64,000 bases of DNA from positions 1-64,000 of the forward strand of contig JAGBCA010000012.1 of assembly GCA_017938205.1 (NCBI GenBank), read 5' to 3'. The notes below the pieces were generated by a model. That model saw only the letters and a program-made list of their open reading frames with translations, ran no database searches and was not told the origin of the DNA. How positions within the stretch are numbered: the stretch's first letter is position 1; every line of letters starts with the position of its first letter. Shown here piece after piece: positions 1-7,902 of the stretch. The position numbers and the translations under genes were made by a program. The DNA is from Clostridia bacterium (lineage in GTDB: Bacteria > Bacillota > Clostridia > Oscillospirales > CAG-272).

Positions 1-1
1 A

Positions 2-1102
2 AACGCCGAGCATTTCTTCACGATCACCGAGAGTGGACGGTATAAGCCGCATCTTTTCCGACCGCAGATGATGTTTTTGAAGCGTTGCCGCGGCGTTTCC
101 GTTCAAAGCACGCGATTGATGAATGCGGCGTATTACAACATTCGCGCAATCGAATGCGAGGATACGCGCTTTGAAGGGCTTACGATCGAAACGAGCTTAA
201 GCTATATCAATACGGACGGCATCAACATCGCCGCTTGCAAGGGAATTTTGGTTTCCGATTGCCACATTCAGACCGGGGACGATTGCATTGCCATCAGCAA
301 CGGAGAATTCACACCGCTTTTACAAGATTGCGAGGATATTACCGTTTCCAATTGTATTGGCAGAACGAAAGCCAATCTCGTTCGCGTTTTTAACGGCATC
401 GAAGCAGATCTTTCTGTGGATGCAGGTCTCGGGACAGAGCTTCAGCTTACCACCGCAAGGGCGCACGCCGTGAGAAACATTCGCATTTCGAATTGCACCT
501 TGGAGGAAGGCGCCTGCGCCATCAATATGATCGGTGTTCTCGGCTTGATCGAAAACGTTGAATTTTCACACATTACCGCCAGGCACGCGAAAACAGCCGT
601 TTTTATGGTCATTCAAAAGGAAGGAAAGATCCGCGACGTTACGATTCGCGACACCTCCTGCCACGCCGATGGGCTTGCAACCATTCAGGGAACAACGAGA
701 GATTCCATTTGCGGTGTTCAGCTGAAAAATTGTGTTTTTTATATTAAACCGGTTCCGAGAGTATTCGGAAACGGACTGATCGACCCCTTGATCCATTATT
801 GGCTGGCCGCATCCGCACCTTACAATCTCTACATTCGCCACGCAACCGACGTTTCCGTTTCGAACACGTGCGTGCGTTGGGAAACGGGAGGCCTTTGCGG
901 TATCGAAAAATTTGCATCCCCCGAAAACCGCCCAAAGGAATACGAGCATCTTTGGCGAGAGGATATGATGCCGAGCGACAAATTTCCTTGTGTGGATGCC
1001 ACAGACGTTTGCGGCCTAAAGCTTTGCAAATTAGATGCAACCGGCTATCAAAGCGAACAAACGGTGCGTACAAGGACGGTTGAGGATCTTACTATAGAAT
1101 AA
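2..1102 (+). CDS. Glycoside hydrolase family 28-like protein (polygalacturonase fold), 5' end outside window
   Basis: The reading frame is already open at base 2, so the N-terminus lies upstream and the ATG at 68 is internal. The product is a right-handed parallel beta-helix enzyme of the GH28 type, which hydrolyses galacturonan or related pectic chains. Visible signs are the regularly spaced N-T-D-G-I-N motif followed about 22 residues later by G-D-D-C-I-A-I, which carry the GH28 catalytic aspartates, and many short strand-turn repeats (SNC, SDC). The third GH28 motif (GHG) and the RIK motif are not obvious, so substrate and even activity are uncertain. It converges on the MBL/SDR operon and ends at a strong hairpin. 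Family call is fairly sure; the exact substrate is not. Confidence 0.75.
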   Translation, partial: NAEHFFTITESGRYKPHLFRPQMMFLKRCRGVSVQSTRLMNAAYYNIRAIECEDTRFEGLTIETSLSYINTDGINIAACKGILVSDCHIQTGDDCIAISNGEFTPLLQDCEDITVSNCIGRTKANLVRVFNGIEADLSVDAGLGTELQLTTARAHAVRNIRISNCTLEEGACAINMIGVLGLIENVEFSHITARHAKTAVFMVIQKEGKIRDVTIRDTSCHADGLATIQGTTRDSICGVQLKNCVFYIKPVPRVFGNGLIDPLIHYWLAASAPYNLYIRHATDVSVSNTCVRWETGGLCGIEKFASPENRPKEYEHLWREDMMPSDKFPCVDATDVCGLKLCKLDATGYQSEQTVRTRTVEDLTIE

Positions 1103-1107
1103 CAATA

Positions 1108-1145
1108 CAGCCGAGTGATGCAACGCATCACTCGGCTGTGCTTTT
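1108..1145. terminator. Rho-independent terminator, probably bidirectional
   Basis: A 14-bp perfect stem (1108-1121 with 1125-1138) and 3-base loop is followed by a short T run at 1142-1145. It sits between the convergent ends of the GH28 gene and the MBL hydrolase gene and overlaps the latter's stop codon. Confidence 0.8.
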
Positions 1146-1824
1146 ACAGATGAAACGGTTCGTACAGGGACAGAATTTCGCGATTCGGGAGTTCGATATC
1201 CTCCGGGCGCTTCTCGTCAAACATTCCGATATGGATCGGTACGTTTTTCTTTGCGCCAACGCGCGCGGCGAAGCGATAGGCATCTCTTGGATTCATATTG
1301 TTTCCTACGCCGTTGACGGGCAAAAAGAGCATATCGATCGGCCCCTCGGGCAGGCTTTCAAATACGCGCTCGCTATACAGCGTATCGCCCGTGACGTAGA
1401 ATTTTTTTCCTTCCGCCGAGAGGATCACGCCGATGGCGTTTGCATCCGAATGCTCGGCACTGACGGCACGAAACGTGGCATGATCCTCCGTCCAGGTCGT
1501 TCCGCTGTTAAAAAGGACGTAGTTATTTTTTCTTCCGCCGAATTTTCTTACCTCCTGCCATCCGCCGTCCGGCACGAGGACGAGCGTTTGACTCTCTGCG
1601 GTCAAGAAGCGGCAGAGGGTCTCCGCATCGAGGTGGTCAAGATGCTTGTGCGTGATAACGATCACGTCGGGCTTGATTTCAAACAGATCTTCGTTTACGG
1701 GAACGCGGCGCGCATTGGCAGGCTCTATCTTTGCAACGCTATCCGAAAGGTAGGGATCCACGAGAATTTTCTTTCCCGCCGTTTCAAAAAGCAGGCCCGC
1801 CTGGCCGATCCAGGTAATCTTCAT
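1144..1824 (-). CDS. Metallo-beta-lactamase fold hydrolase (UlaG-like)
   Basis: 226-residue metal-dependent hydrolase. The N-terminus has the beta-strand IGQAG..LLFET typical of UlaG/YtnP-like proteins, and the metal motif T-H-K-H-L-D-H-L-D (HxHxDH) lies near residue 60; further His/Asp ligands occur at S-A-E-H-S-D and in T-G-D-T. The family includes lactonases and phosphodiesterases; UlaG opens ascorbate-6-phosphate lactone. It is the last gene of a minus-strand operon, two bases after the SDR stop codon, so it probably acts in the same sugar-acid pathway, for example on a lactone. That pathway role is inference. Confidence 0.8.
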   Translation of the reverse strand: MKITWIGQAGLLFETAGKKILVDPYLSDSVAKIEPANARRVPVNEDLFEIKPDVIVITHKHLDHLDAETLCRFLTAESQTLVLVPDGGWQEVRKFGGRKNNYVLFNSGTTWTEDHATFRAVSAEHSDANAIGVILSAEGKKFYVTGDTLYSERVFESLPEGPIDMLFLPVNGVGNNMNPRDAYRFAARVGAKKNVPIHIGMFDEKRPEDIELPNREILSLYEPFHL

Positions 1825-1826
1825 TT

Positions 1827-2609
1827 TTACTGCTCCTTCGGAATGATGGGATAGAGCTGGATCATATTGCCGCCGTCTACCACAAGCTCTGCACCCGTGG
1901 TGTTTCTTGCGTGGGCGGCAAAGTACCAGACGGCATCCGCCACATCCGCACCGTCTGCCACGTCACCGAGGGGGGTGAAGCGGCTGGGAACGTCCTTATA
2001 GAAATCGGGATTTTTCACCCAGCGGTCGGTACGGATCATCCCCGGCAAAACGGCGTTTACGCGGATACCGTACTTTCCGAGGTCAAGCGCAAGGCCGCGC
2101 ATCATACCAAGCTGACCGCCCTTGCTTGCTTCATAAGCAATGCGGTCTGGGATCGCGCGGTAGGCGGTGTTGGAATTGACAAAAACGATCGATCCGCCTC
2201 CGTGTTTCTTCATCCGCAGAGCGGCACGCTCGCAAAGCGCATAATTCCATGTGACGTTGGTGTTCAGAACGCGCATAAAGTCCGTCAGAGGATTTTCAAA
2301 GATCTTCATACCGAGCCCCTGATCGGCGGCATTCAGCACGAGGTGCTCGATAAAGATCCCCTTTTCGTCAAGGGTGGTAAAGAGAGCGTCGATCGCCGCC
2401 TCGTTCACCGTTCTTTCGTCAAGAAGCGAATCCAGCGTGTAGCCAAGGACGGTTGCTTCTGGGAATTTTTCAAGATAGCCTTCCTTTGCGGCGGCCACTT
2501 TTTCTGCGTTTCTTCCCGTAAAGACAACGCCTACCCCCTCCGAAAGGAATTTTTCAACGATCGCGACGCCCGTATTGATGCAGGCGCCGGTTATTAAAGC
2601 ATACTTCAT
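1827..2609 (-). CDS. Short-chain dehydrogenase/reductase (SDR family)
   Basis: 260 residues, classical SDR length. The Rossmann motif T-G-A-C-I-N-T-G begins at residue 7, with T-G-R following the second strand. The catalytic Ser is in V-N-S-N and the catalytic Tyr/Lys in Y-E-A-S-K near residue 158. The C-terminal G-A-E-L-V-V-D-G-G-N is also typical. It is an NAD(P)-dependent oxidoreductase, presumably on a sugar or sugar acid given its neighbours (sugar-acid dehydratase-like enzyme, GH16). Its ATG overlaps the stop codon of an upstream open fragment (2608-2811) by ATGA, which looks like translational coupling to a gene now mostly missing. Confidence 0.85.
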   Translation of the reverse strand: MKYALITGACINTGVAIVEKFLSEGVGVVFTGRNAEKVAAAKEGYLEKFPEATVLGYTLDSLLDERTVNEAAIDALFTTLDEKGIFIEHLVLNAADQGLGMKIFENPLTDFMRVLNTNVTWNYALCERAALRMKKHGGGSIVFVNSNTAYRAIPDRIAYEASKGGQLGMMRGLALDLGKYGIRVNAVLPGMIRTDRWVKNPDFYKDVPSRFTPLGDVADGADVADAVWYFAAHARNTTGAELVVDGGNMIQLYPIIPKEQ

Positions 2610-2816
2610 TTGATTTCTCCAAACACTAAAAATAAAGGATAATCGCGGATCGGCAGAAGATGCAGCACCGCGCTGCCGAAGGCATCGCGCTCCACCATGG
2701 AATCGGGCAGCTCATAGATACTGCCGTCCATTGGGTCAACAAGCTTCGGAACGCCCATACCGCCCGCTTCGAGGGTGATCGCGCTCTCGATCTCGGTTGT
2801 CTGCTTTACACGCGAT
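2607..2816 (-). pseudogene. Orphan C-terminal fragment, probably of a large glycoside hydrolase
   Basis: Between the SDR start and the GH16 stop the minus strand holds an open frame of about 68 codons with no usable upstream start; it begins just after an in-frame stop inside the GH16 3' end. The sequence ends with an L-P-I-R-D-Y-P-L-F-L-V-F-G-E-I-K type tail, which resembles the C-terminus of large bacterial glycosidases, and its stop overlaps the SDR start by ATGA. This is what would be left if the body of a glycosidase gene upstream of the SDR had been deleted and replaced by GH16. No RBS or start is evident, so it is not called an intact gene. Confidence 0.5.
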
Positions 2817-3666
2817 CAAAAACGCGCACGTAGTCGCAGATAAACGCGTCGTCCTCAAATTCGTCCTTGATTACGAAGGGAGGATCCTCCTGTACGCCGC
2901 CGTTCAGAAGCTGGAATTTTCCCTGCTTGACGGAGCGGTAGCCCTGGATCTCGGTTGTGAGAAGCAAAAATTCGGGCACGTGAGATACGTGCTTATTGCA
3001 ACGTGAGATCTCCTTGCCGTCACAGTAGAAGGTATAGCCGTCCTCACGCCAATCCATAGCGAAGGTGTGCCATCCGTCCTCGGTTTCGGGAAGATCGTAT
3101 TTTACGCGGCCGTCACTCGTGTACTGCTTGCCGTAGCCGTTCATGATATTACCCGTGGAGCCCTTACCGACCGCAAAGCACTCCATAATATCGCACTCGA
3201 TGCCTGCCCATTCCGGCTCGATGCGCGCACCGATGGAGGGCGACTGCATCCAGAAGGCAGACCACATCAGCTCGGGGTGCTTCTGAAATTTGCAACGGCA
3301 CTCATAATAGCCGTAGCGGTGCACGAATTTCGGCGTGGGGATCTCCTCGAACGGCCAGATACCGTCCTGCCCCCAAGGGTTGGTACGGTTCATGCTCATA
3401 TGATCGAAGGTGTTGTATCCCGTTTGGAGCTGAGGAGAAACGTAGCGGCCGTCGATCTCGGTGCGGTGAAGCTCCACGCATCCGTCACGGACGATAACGC
3501 CCTGATCGGTGTAAGCATCAAAGCGCTCACCCCAGAACATCAGGCGAAAGTCCCATTTCGTGCGGTCAAGCTCCGTTCCGTCAAATTCATCTGCCCAGAC
3601 GAGCTTCCATTCGCTATCCTCGGGAAGGTAGCTCGGTACGTGATCTGCAACCTCGTATTTTTTCAT
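2806..3666 (-). CDS. Glycoside hydrolase family 16 protein (endo-beta-glucanase/lichenase-like)
   Basis: 286 residues with the GH16 jelly-roll hallmarks: W-A-D-E-F-D-G-T near residue 25, the catalytic E-x-D-x-x-E variant E-C-D-I-M-E near residues 157-162 (nucleophile and acid/base Glu), and a W-H-T-F-A-M-D-W strand. GH16 enzymes cut beta-1,3/1,4-glucans and related plant or algal polysaccharides. No signal peptide is visible at the chosen ATG, which has a good SD (aaggag 12-7 upstream), so the enzyme is probably cytoplasmic and acts on imported oligosaccharides. It lies 13 bases after the dehydratase-like gene in the same operon. Confidence 0.88.
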   Translation of the reverse strand: MKKYEVADHVPSYLPEDSEWKLVWADEFDGTELDRTKWDFRLMFWGERFDAYTDQGVIVRDGCVELHRTEIDGRYVSPQLQTGYNTFDHMSMNRTNPWGQDGIWPFEEIPTPKFVHRYGYYECRCKFQKHPELMWSAFWMQSPSIGARIEPEWAGIECDIMECFAVGKGSTGNIMNGYGKQYTSDGRVKYDLPETEDGWHTFAMDWREDGYTFYCDGKEISRCNKHVSHVPEFLLLTTEIQGYRSVKQGKFQLLNGGVQEDPPFVIKDEFEDDAFICDYVRVFDRV

Positions 3667-3679
3667 TTTCCTCTTCTCC

Positions 3680-4840
3680 TTAAAAATAAAATTCGGTTTT
3701 CGGGGGACGAATGTCGGTCAGCGCCCCTGTGTAGTGGCGAAGGTTATGCTCAACGTATGGATGCTTTAAGCACTCCTCCTCGCAAAGCTCAATGCCGAGG
3801 CCGGGGGCATCTCCGATCTTGATACGGCCGTTTTCGTAAATAAGATTTTCGTTGGTGATGTGTTTTCTGTAATCCACATCGGAATACATAATTTCAAGAA
3901 TACAGAAGTTCGGGCAGCAGGCCGCAAGCTGAAGCGTTGCTGCATTGGCGATCGGGCCGCTTGGATTATGCGGCGCAAAGGGGATATAGTTTGCCTCTGC
4001 GATCGCGGCGATCTTCTTCAGCTCCATAATACCGCCTGCATGCGAAACATCCGGCTGAATATAGTCTGCTGCGCGAAGGCGGAAAAGCTCGTTGTAATCG
4101 TAGCGTGTGTAAAGGCGCTCGCCTGCCGAGATCGGCACGGGGGATTTATCCCTCACGGCCTTGAGTGCCTCCAGATTGTTCGGCGGAACAGGCTCCTCGA
4201 GAAGCATAGGCTTAAACTGTGCCACCTCTTTTGCGATTGTAATGCCCGTGGGCACGTCGAAGCGGCCGTGTGCCTCGATCAAGAGATCTACCTCTGGGCC
4301 AACGGCATCGCGCACAGCGCCGATACATTCCAGCGCCGTATTCAGGTCTTTATTGGATATTTGTAAATAATTCTTTCCAAAAGGATCCCATTTCATCGCC
4401 GTTACGCCTTTTTTCACGGCTTCCTTTGCCTTGGCGCCGAACTCGGCAGGCGTCTTTGCACCCGCAAACCATCCATTGATATAGATACGGCAATCCTCGT
4501 TTACCTTACCGCCGAGAAGCTGATACACGGGCACGCCGAGCGACTTGCCGAGAATGTCCCAAAGCGCCATCTCCACGGCAGAAAGCGCACTCATCAGCAC
4601 GACGCCGCCTCTCCAATAGGCATCTCTGTAAATATCGTGATAGTGCTTTTCGATCTGTCTCGGATCCTTGCCGAGCAGATAATTTTTCAGGTGCTCGATC
4701 GCGCCGACCAGCGCGTGCTCCTTATATTCCAGCGTTCCCTCACCAACGCCCGTAATACCCTCGTCCGTATAGATCTTCACAAACACGAAATTCGTGCGAA
4801 AGCAATCCACAACGAAGGTTTTGACGTCTGTTACCTTCAT
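3680..4840 (-). CDS. Mandelate racemase/muconate lactonizing enzyme family, sugar-acid dehydratase (galactonate dehydratase-like)
   Basis: 386 residues from the ATG that has an aaggag SD; a longer in-frame start at 4891 has no SD and gives a non-conserved head. Enolase-superfamily features: lid domain residues 1-125 (D-E-G-I-T-G-V-G-E), metal-ligand region L-I-E-A-H-G-R near 200, E-E-P-V-P, A-G-E-R-L-Y-T-R, Q-P-D-V-S-H-A-G-G-I and A-P-H-N-P-S-G-P-I-A. The order closely follows D-galactonate/D-mannonate dehydratases, which remove water from aldonates to give 2-keto-3-deoxy acids. It is the first gene of the operon, divergent from an AraC regulator. The exact sugar acid is not determinable here. 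Confidence 0.85.
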   Translation of the reverse strand: MKVTDVKTFVVDCFRTNFVFVKIYTDEGITGVGEGTLEYKEHALVGAIEHLKNYLLGKDPRQIEKHYHDIYRDAYWRGGVVLMSALSAVEMALWDILGKSLGVPVYQLLGGKVNEDCRIYINGWFAGAKTPAEFGAKAKEAVKKGVTAMKWDPFGKNYLQISNKDLNTALECIGAVRDAVGPEVDLLIEAHGRFDVPTGITIAKEVAQFKPMLLEEPVPPNNLEALKAVRDKSPVPISAGERLYTRYDYNELFRLRAADYIQPDVSHAGGIMELKKIAAIAEANYIPFAPHNPSGPIANAATLQLAACCPNFCILEIMYSDVDYRKHITNENLIYENGRIKIGDAPGLGIELCEEECLKHPYVEHNLRHYTGALTDIRPPKTEFYF

Positions 4841-4874
4841 AGGTTTCTCCTTTGTATTTTCATTGTTTTCCTTT

Positions 4875-4880
4875 ATTATA
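4875..4880 (-). promoter_or_regulatory. Probable -10 box of the dehydratase/GH16 operon
   Basis: A perfect TATAAT on the minus strand sits 35 bases upstream of the dehydratase ATG. No good -35 is found at 17 bases, which would suit activation by the divergently encoded AraC protein. Inference. Confidence 0.4.
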
Positions 4881-4945
4881 ATATATTTCAAAACGAGGCG
4901 TATATAAGGATTTCATTTTGTTTTTGTAAAATCTTACGATTTTTG

Positions 4946-4974
4946 TTGACATTTCAGCAAAAGTATTGTATAAT
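4946..4974 (+). promoter_or_regulatory. Sigma-A promoter of the AraC-family gene
   Basis: Perfect consensus: TTGACA (4946-4951), 17-base spacer, TATAAT (4969-4974), 30 bases before the ATG at 5004. Confidence 0.9.
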
Positions 4975-5003
4975 TTAATTTATCAATAAAAAGGAGAGTT
5001 CTT

Positions 5004-5831
5004 ATGAGGGTCGCAACGATATCAAGGATCGGTATATACGACAGCACGAAGCAGTTTTCCTCCGTGAGCGTTTCTCCTGAGCGCACGGTACACACCTTTG
5101 AGCTGGACTACATTCTCTCTTGCTCAAAAACCGCCGTTTCGCACGTGGACGGTGAAAGCTTTCCGATGATGCCCGGAATGCTGATACTCAGAAAGCCCGG
5201 ACAAAAAAGCTTCAGTGAGCTTCATTTCCGATGCTACTGCCTCTATCTTGAGCCGGACGAGGATTCCCCTTTTTTAAAAACACTTTGGCAAGCACCGAGC
5301 TTTTTTCCTTTGATCAATGAAAAGAGCTACCGCCCGATCTTTGAGGCACTGCACCATCATCTTCTGAAGCACGGATGGGACACGGAGAACTATTTTGTTT
5401 GTGCTAAACTCCTTGAGCTTTTGTACCTGATCGGGCGGGACAGTGAGAAAAAGCTTTGCGTGATGCCCTCCGTTTCCAAGAAAGAGGGGCGTGCCGTGCA
5501 GGCGGCGATCGCGCATATGGAGAAAAACTACGCGCAAAGCATTTCTCTGGAATCTCTTGGTGCACAGATCGGTTATTCTCCCAATCATTTTCAGAAGATA
5601 TTCTCTGAGGTGATGGGAGCTTCGCCGCAGAAATATTTGGAGGATGTGCGGATCAAGCAGGCGAAATACCTGCTTGCGCAAAATGATAAGACACTTTCCG
5701 AGATCGCACTCGAATGCGGTTTTTCTTCGCAGTCTTATTTTTCAAAGGTTTTCAAAAAGCACGTCATGATGACCCCCGGAGAATTTCAAAAAAGATCCGA
5801 GGTTCGGCTTCCACACGACGAGGAGGTATAA
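5004..5831 (+). CDS. AraC-family transcriptional regulator
   Basis: 275 residues. The N-terminal half (to about 160) is a cupin-like sensor domain with weak similarity to known ligand pockets. The C-terminal 100 residues hold two helix-turn-helix motifs (S-L-E-S-L-G-A-Q-I-G-Y-S-P-N-H-F and L-S-E-I-A-L-E-C-G-F-S-S-Q-S-Y-F-S-K) and end in the usual M-T-P-G-E-F. It has its own consensus promoter and an aaggag SD, and is divergent from the dehydratase/GH16/SDR/MBL operon, which is its most likely target. The inducer is unknown; a sugar or sugar acid is expected from context. Confidence 0.92.
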   Translation: MRVATISRIGIYDSTKQFSSVSVSPERTVHTFELDYILSCSKTAVSHVDGESFPMMPGMLILRKPGQKSFSELHFRCYCLYLEPDEDSPFLKTLWQAPSFFPLINEKSYRPIFEALHHHLLKHGWDTENYFVCAKLLELLYLIGRDSEKKLCVMPSVSKKEGRAVQAAIAHMEKNYAQSISLESLGAQIGYSPNHFQKIFSEVMGASPQKYLEDVRIKQAKYLLAQNDKTLSEIALECGFSSQSYFSKVFKKHVMMTPGEFQKRSEVRLPHDEEV

Positions 5832-5869
5832 AAAAAGGATACGCGTATATACACGCGTATCCTTTTTTT
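5832..5869. terminator. Bidirectional Rho-independent terminator
   Basis: Inverted repeat aaaaaaggatacgcgt / acgcgtatcctttttt with A and T runs on both flanks, between the convergent AraC gene and tsf. Confidence 0.85.
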
Positions 5870-5903
5870 ATGGAAGAAAACGATTGCGGGATAAAATTAC
5901 GAA

Positions 5904-6821
5904 TTAACCCTTAACCATCTTCTCGATCTCTGCTGCGAAGTCCTCTTCTCTCTTCTCAAGGCCCTCGCCCTTGTCGTAGCGAACGTAGCCAACAACGGCG
6001 ATGCTGCCGCCAAGCTCCTTCGCGGTCTGGGCAACGTACTTGCTAACGGTGAGAGAATCGTCCTTTACGTAAGCCTGATCCATAAGGCAGTTGGTCTCAT
6101 AGAACTTGCCAAGCTTACCCTCAACGATCTTTGCAAGAACCTGCTCGGGCTTATTAGCCATCTTGGGATCCTGCTGCATCTGCTTGATAAGAATTGCCTT
6201 CTCCTCCTCCAGAACGGAAGCGGGAACAGCCTCTCTGTTCAGGTACTGAACGGGCATAGCGGCGGTCTGAAGAGCAACGTTCTTTGCAAACTCTGCAAAG
6301 CCGGGCTTATCAGCAACGTCGGTAACAAAGTTAACAACAACACCGGTCATACCCATACCGTGGATATAAGAGGAAACAACGCCCTCGATCACGGTGAAGC
6401 GGCGAATGGAAAGCTTCTCGCCGATCTTGTAGGTGTTCTCTGCGAGAGCGGCCTCAACGGTCATACCGTCAGCCATCTTGCAGGGCATAAGAGCCTCAAC
6501 GTCAGCGGGCTTGTTTGCGATGATGGTCTTAAGGATCTCCTTTACAAACTCCTGGAAGGTTGCGTTCTTAGCAACGAAGTCCGTCTCGGAGTTAACCTCT
6601 ACGATCGCGGTCACGTCACCGATCGTCATGATATCAACAAGGCCCTCAGCAGCAATTCTGCTTGCCTTCTTTGCGGTTGCAGCCATACCCTTCTCACGAA
6701 GGATCTTTACGGCAGCCTCAAAGTCACCGTTTGCATCCTTTAGAGCATTCTTGCAATCCATCATACCGCAGCCGGTCTGCTTTCTGAGCTCGGCAACGTC
6801 TTTTGCGGAAAATTCAGCCAT
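5904..6821 (-). CDS. tsf: Translation elongation factor Ts
   Basis: 305 residues, normal length. EF-Ts exchanges GDP for GTP on EF-Tu. The N-terminal UBA-like module (A-K-D-V-A-E-L-R-K-Q-T-G-C-G-M-M-D-C-K) and the T-D-F-V-A-K-N motif, which contacts EF-Tu, are both clear. It lies 31 bases downstream of rpsB in the widely conserved rpsB-tsf pair. Unlike many Firmicutes, no pyrH or frr follows; the operon stops at a bidirectional terminator. Confidence 0.98.
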   Translation of the reverse strand: MAEFSAKDVAELRKQTGCGMMDCKNALKDANGDFEAAVKILREKGMAATAKKASRIAAEGLVDIMTIGDVTAIVEVNSETDFVAKNATFQEFVKEILKTIIANKPADVEALMPCKMADGMTVEAALAENTYKIGEKLSIRRFTVIEGVVSSYIHGMGMTGVVVNFVTDVADKPGFAEFAKNVALQTAAMPVQYLNREAVPASVLEEEKAILIKQMQQDPKMANKPEQVLAKIVEGKLGKFYETNCLMDQAYVKDDSLTVSKYVAQTAKELGGSIAVVGYVRYDKGEGLEKREEDFAAEIEKMVKG

Positions 6822-6852
6822 TTTCTTTTCTCCTTTTCTTTATTTGGGGAAA

Positions 6853-7590
6853 TTAAGCCTCGGTAGCTTCCTCAGCTACAGCCTCTTCGGTTGCAACCTC
6901 CTCGGTAGCACCGCCGTGTGCTGCGATAACAGCATCAGCAAGAGCGCCGCCGATCAGCTTGATAGCGCGGATCGCGTCATCGTTACCGGGAATGATATAG
7001 TCAGCATCATCGGGATCGCAGTTGGTATCAACGATAGCAACAACCGGAATGCCAAGCTTCTTTGCTTCAAGAACGGCGTTTCTCTCCTTGCGGGTATCTA
7101 CGATGAATACGCAGGAAGGAAGGGTCTCCATATCCTTGATACCGCCGTATGCCTTCTCGAGATCCTCGATCTCCTTTACCTTCTTGGCAACTTCCTTCTT
7201 GGGAAGAAGATCGAAGGTTCCGTCTGCCTGCATATGCTCAAGGTCCTTCAGACGCTTGATGGACTTACGGATGGTGTTGAAGTTGGTGAGCATACCGCCG
7301 GGCCAGCGAGCGTTTACGAAGTACATGCCGCATCTCTGGGCCTCTTCCTTCACGGTCTCGGCTGCCTGCTTCTTGGTGCCTACGAAGAGGATCGTGCCGC
7401 CCTCTGCAGCCATCTCGGCTACATAGTTATAAGCCTCCTCAAACTTCTTCACGGTCTTCTGCAGGTCTACGATGTGAATACCGTTTCTCTGAGTAAAGAT
7501 ATACTCAGCCATTTTGGGGTTCCACTTCTTGGTCGGGTGACCGAAGTGAACGCCTGCTTCAAGCAGCTGCTTGATGGTGATTTCGAACAT
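6853..7590 (-). CDS. rpsB: 30S ribosomal protein S2
   Basis: 245 residues from the ATG preceded by aaggagg; an upstream in-frame extension (to 7677) runs through a structured leader and is not used. Start [18 protein letters not shown] is diagnostic, with F-I-V-D-T-R-K-E and [11 protein letters not shown] later. The C-terminal about 20 residues are an acidic Glu/Ala/Thr tail (G-G-A-T-E-E-V-A...), common in Clostridia. S2 is a late-assembling small-subunit protein. First gene of rpsB-tsf, with its own promoter and a nested hairpin in the leader. Confidence 0.98.
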   Translation of the reverse strand: MFEITIKQLLEAGVHFGHPTKKWNPKMAEYIFTQRNGIHIVDLQKTVKKFEEAYNYVAEMAAEGGTILFVGTKKQAAETVKEEAQRCGMYFVNARWPGGMLTNFNTIRKSIKRLKDLEHMQADGTFDLLPKKEVAKKVKEIEDLEKAYGGIKDMETLPSCVFIVDTRKERNAVLEAKKLGIPVVAIVDTNCDPDDADYIIPGNDDAIRAIKLIGGALADAVIAAHGGATEEVATEEAVAEEATEA

Positions 7591-7620
7591 TTTTATGTTC
7601 CTCCTTGGTTTTTTTCCACC

Positions 7621-7684
7621 ATAGCGATATTCTGCCGCGACTTTCCCTACGCGGGAAAGCACCGGCGGCTCAGCCATTCGCTAT
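7621..7684 (-). ncRNA. Nested stem-loop in the rpsB leader, candidate S2 autoregulatory element
   Basis: The transcribed leader folds into three stacked stems: atagcga with tcgctat, gccgc with gcggc, and ctttccc with gggaaag closed by a gcgta loop, separated by asymmetric internal loops. It ends just before the rpsB ribosome binding site. Several ribosomal protein genes are known to be controlled by leader structures of this kind. I cannot assign this one to a named family; the regulatory role is inference. Confidence 0.55.
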
Positions 7685-7732
7685 GTGCGTTTTTTGTCTG
7701 CCCTACGGCACCTTCCGCAAGACAGCCTTTAA

Positions 7733-7761
7733 ATAATATCATAATTTTTATCAAAATGCAA
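7733..7761 (-). promoter_or_regulatory. Sigma-A promoter of rpsB-tsf
   Basis: TTGCAT (7756-7761), 17-base spacer, TATTAT (7733-7738) on the minus strand, giving a leader of about 135 bases. Confidence 0.75.
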
Positions 7762-7842
7762 TAGTTTTTCAGAAAAATGTCAAAATTTACATTTTCTTCA
7801 CAATATTATCGTTCCGATCCGTTGGATAACTCTGTTTGGCTC

Positions 7843-7871
7843 TTGCAATCCTGCTGTTTTTGTGCTACAAT
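7843..7871 (+). promoter_or_regulatory. Sigma-A promoter of the membrane protein gene
   Basis: TTGCAA (7843-7848), 17-base spacer, TACAAT (7866-7871), with an SD (ggaggt) and GTG start about 30 bases downstream. Confidence 0.75.
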
Positions 7872-7902
7872 ATCCATATATTCAGACGGAGGTGCTCTGC
7901 AC

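Noticed and set aside
6433..7764. 443-codon plus-strand frame across tsf and rpsB
   Set aside because: Antisense to two certain ribosomal and translation genes.
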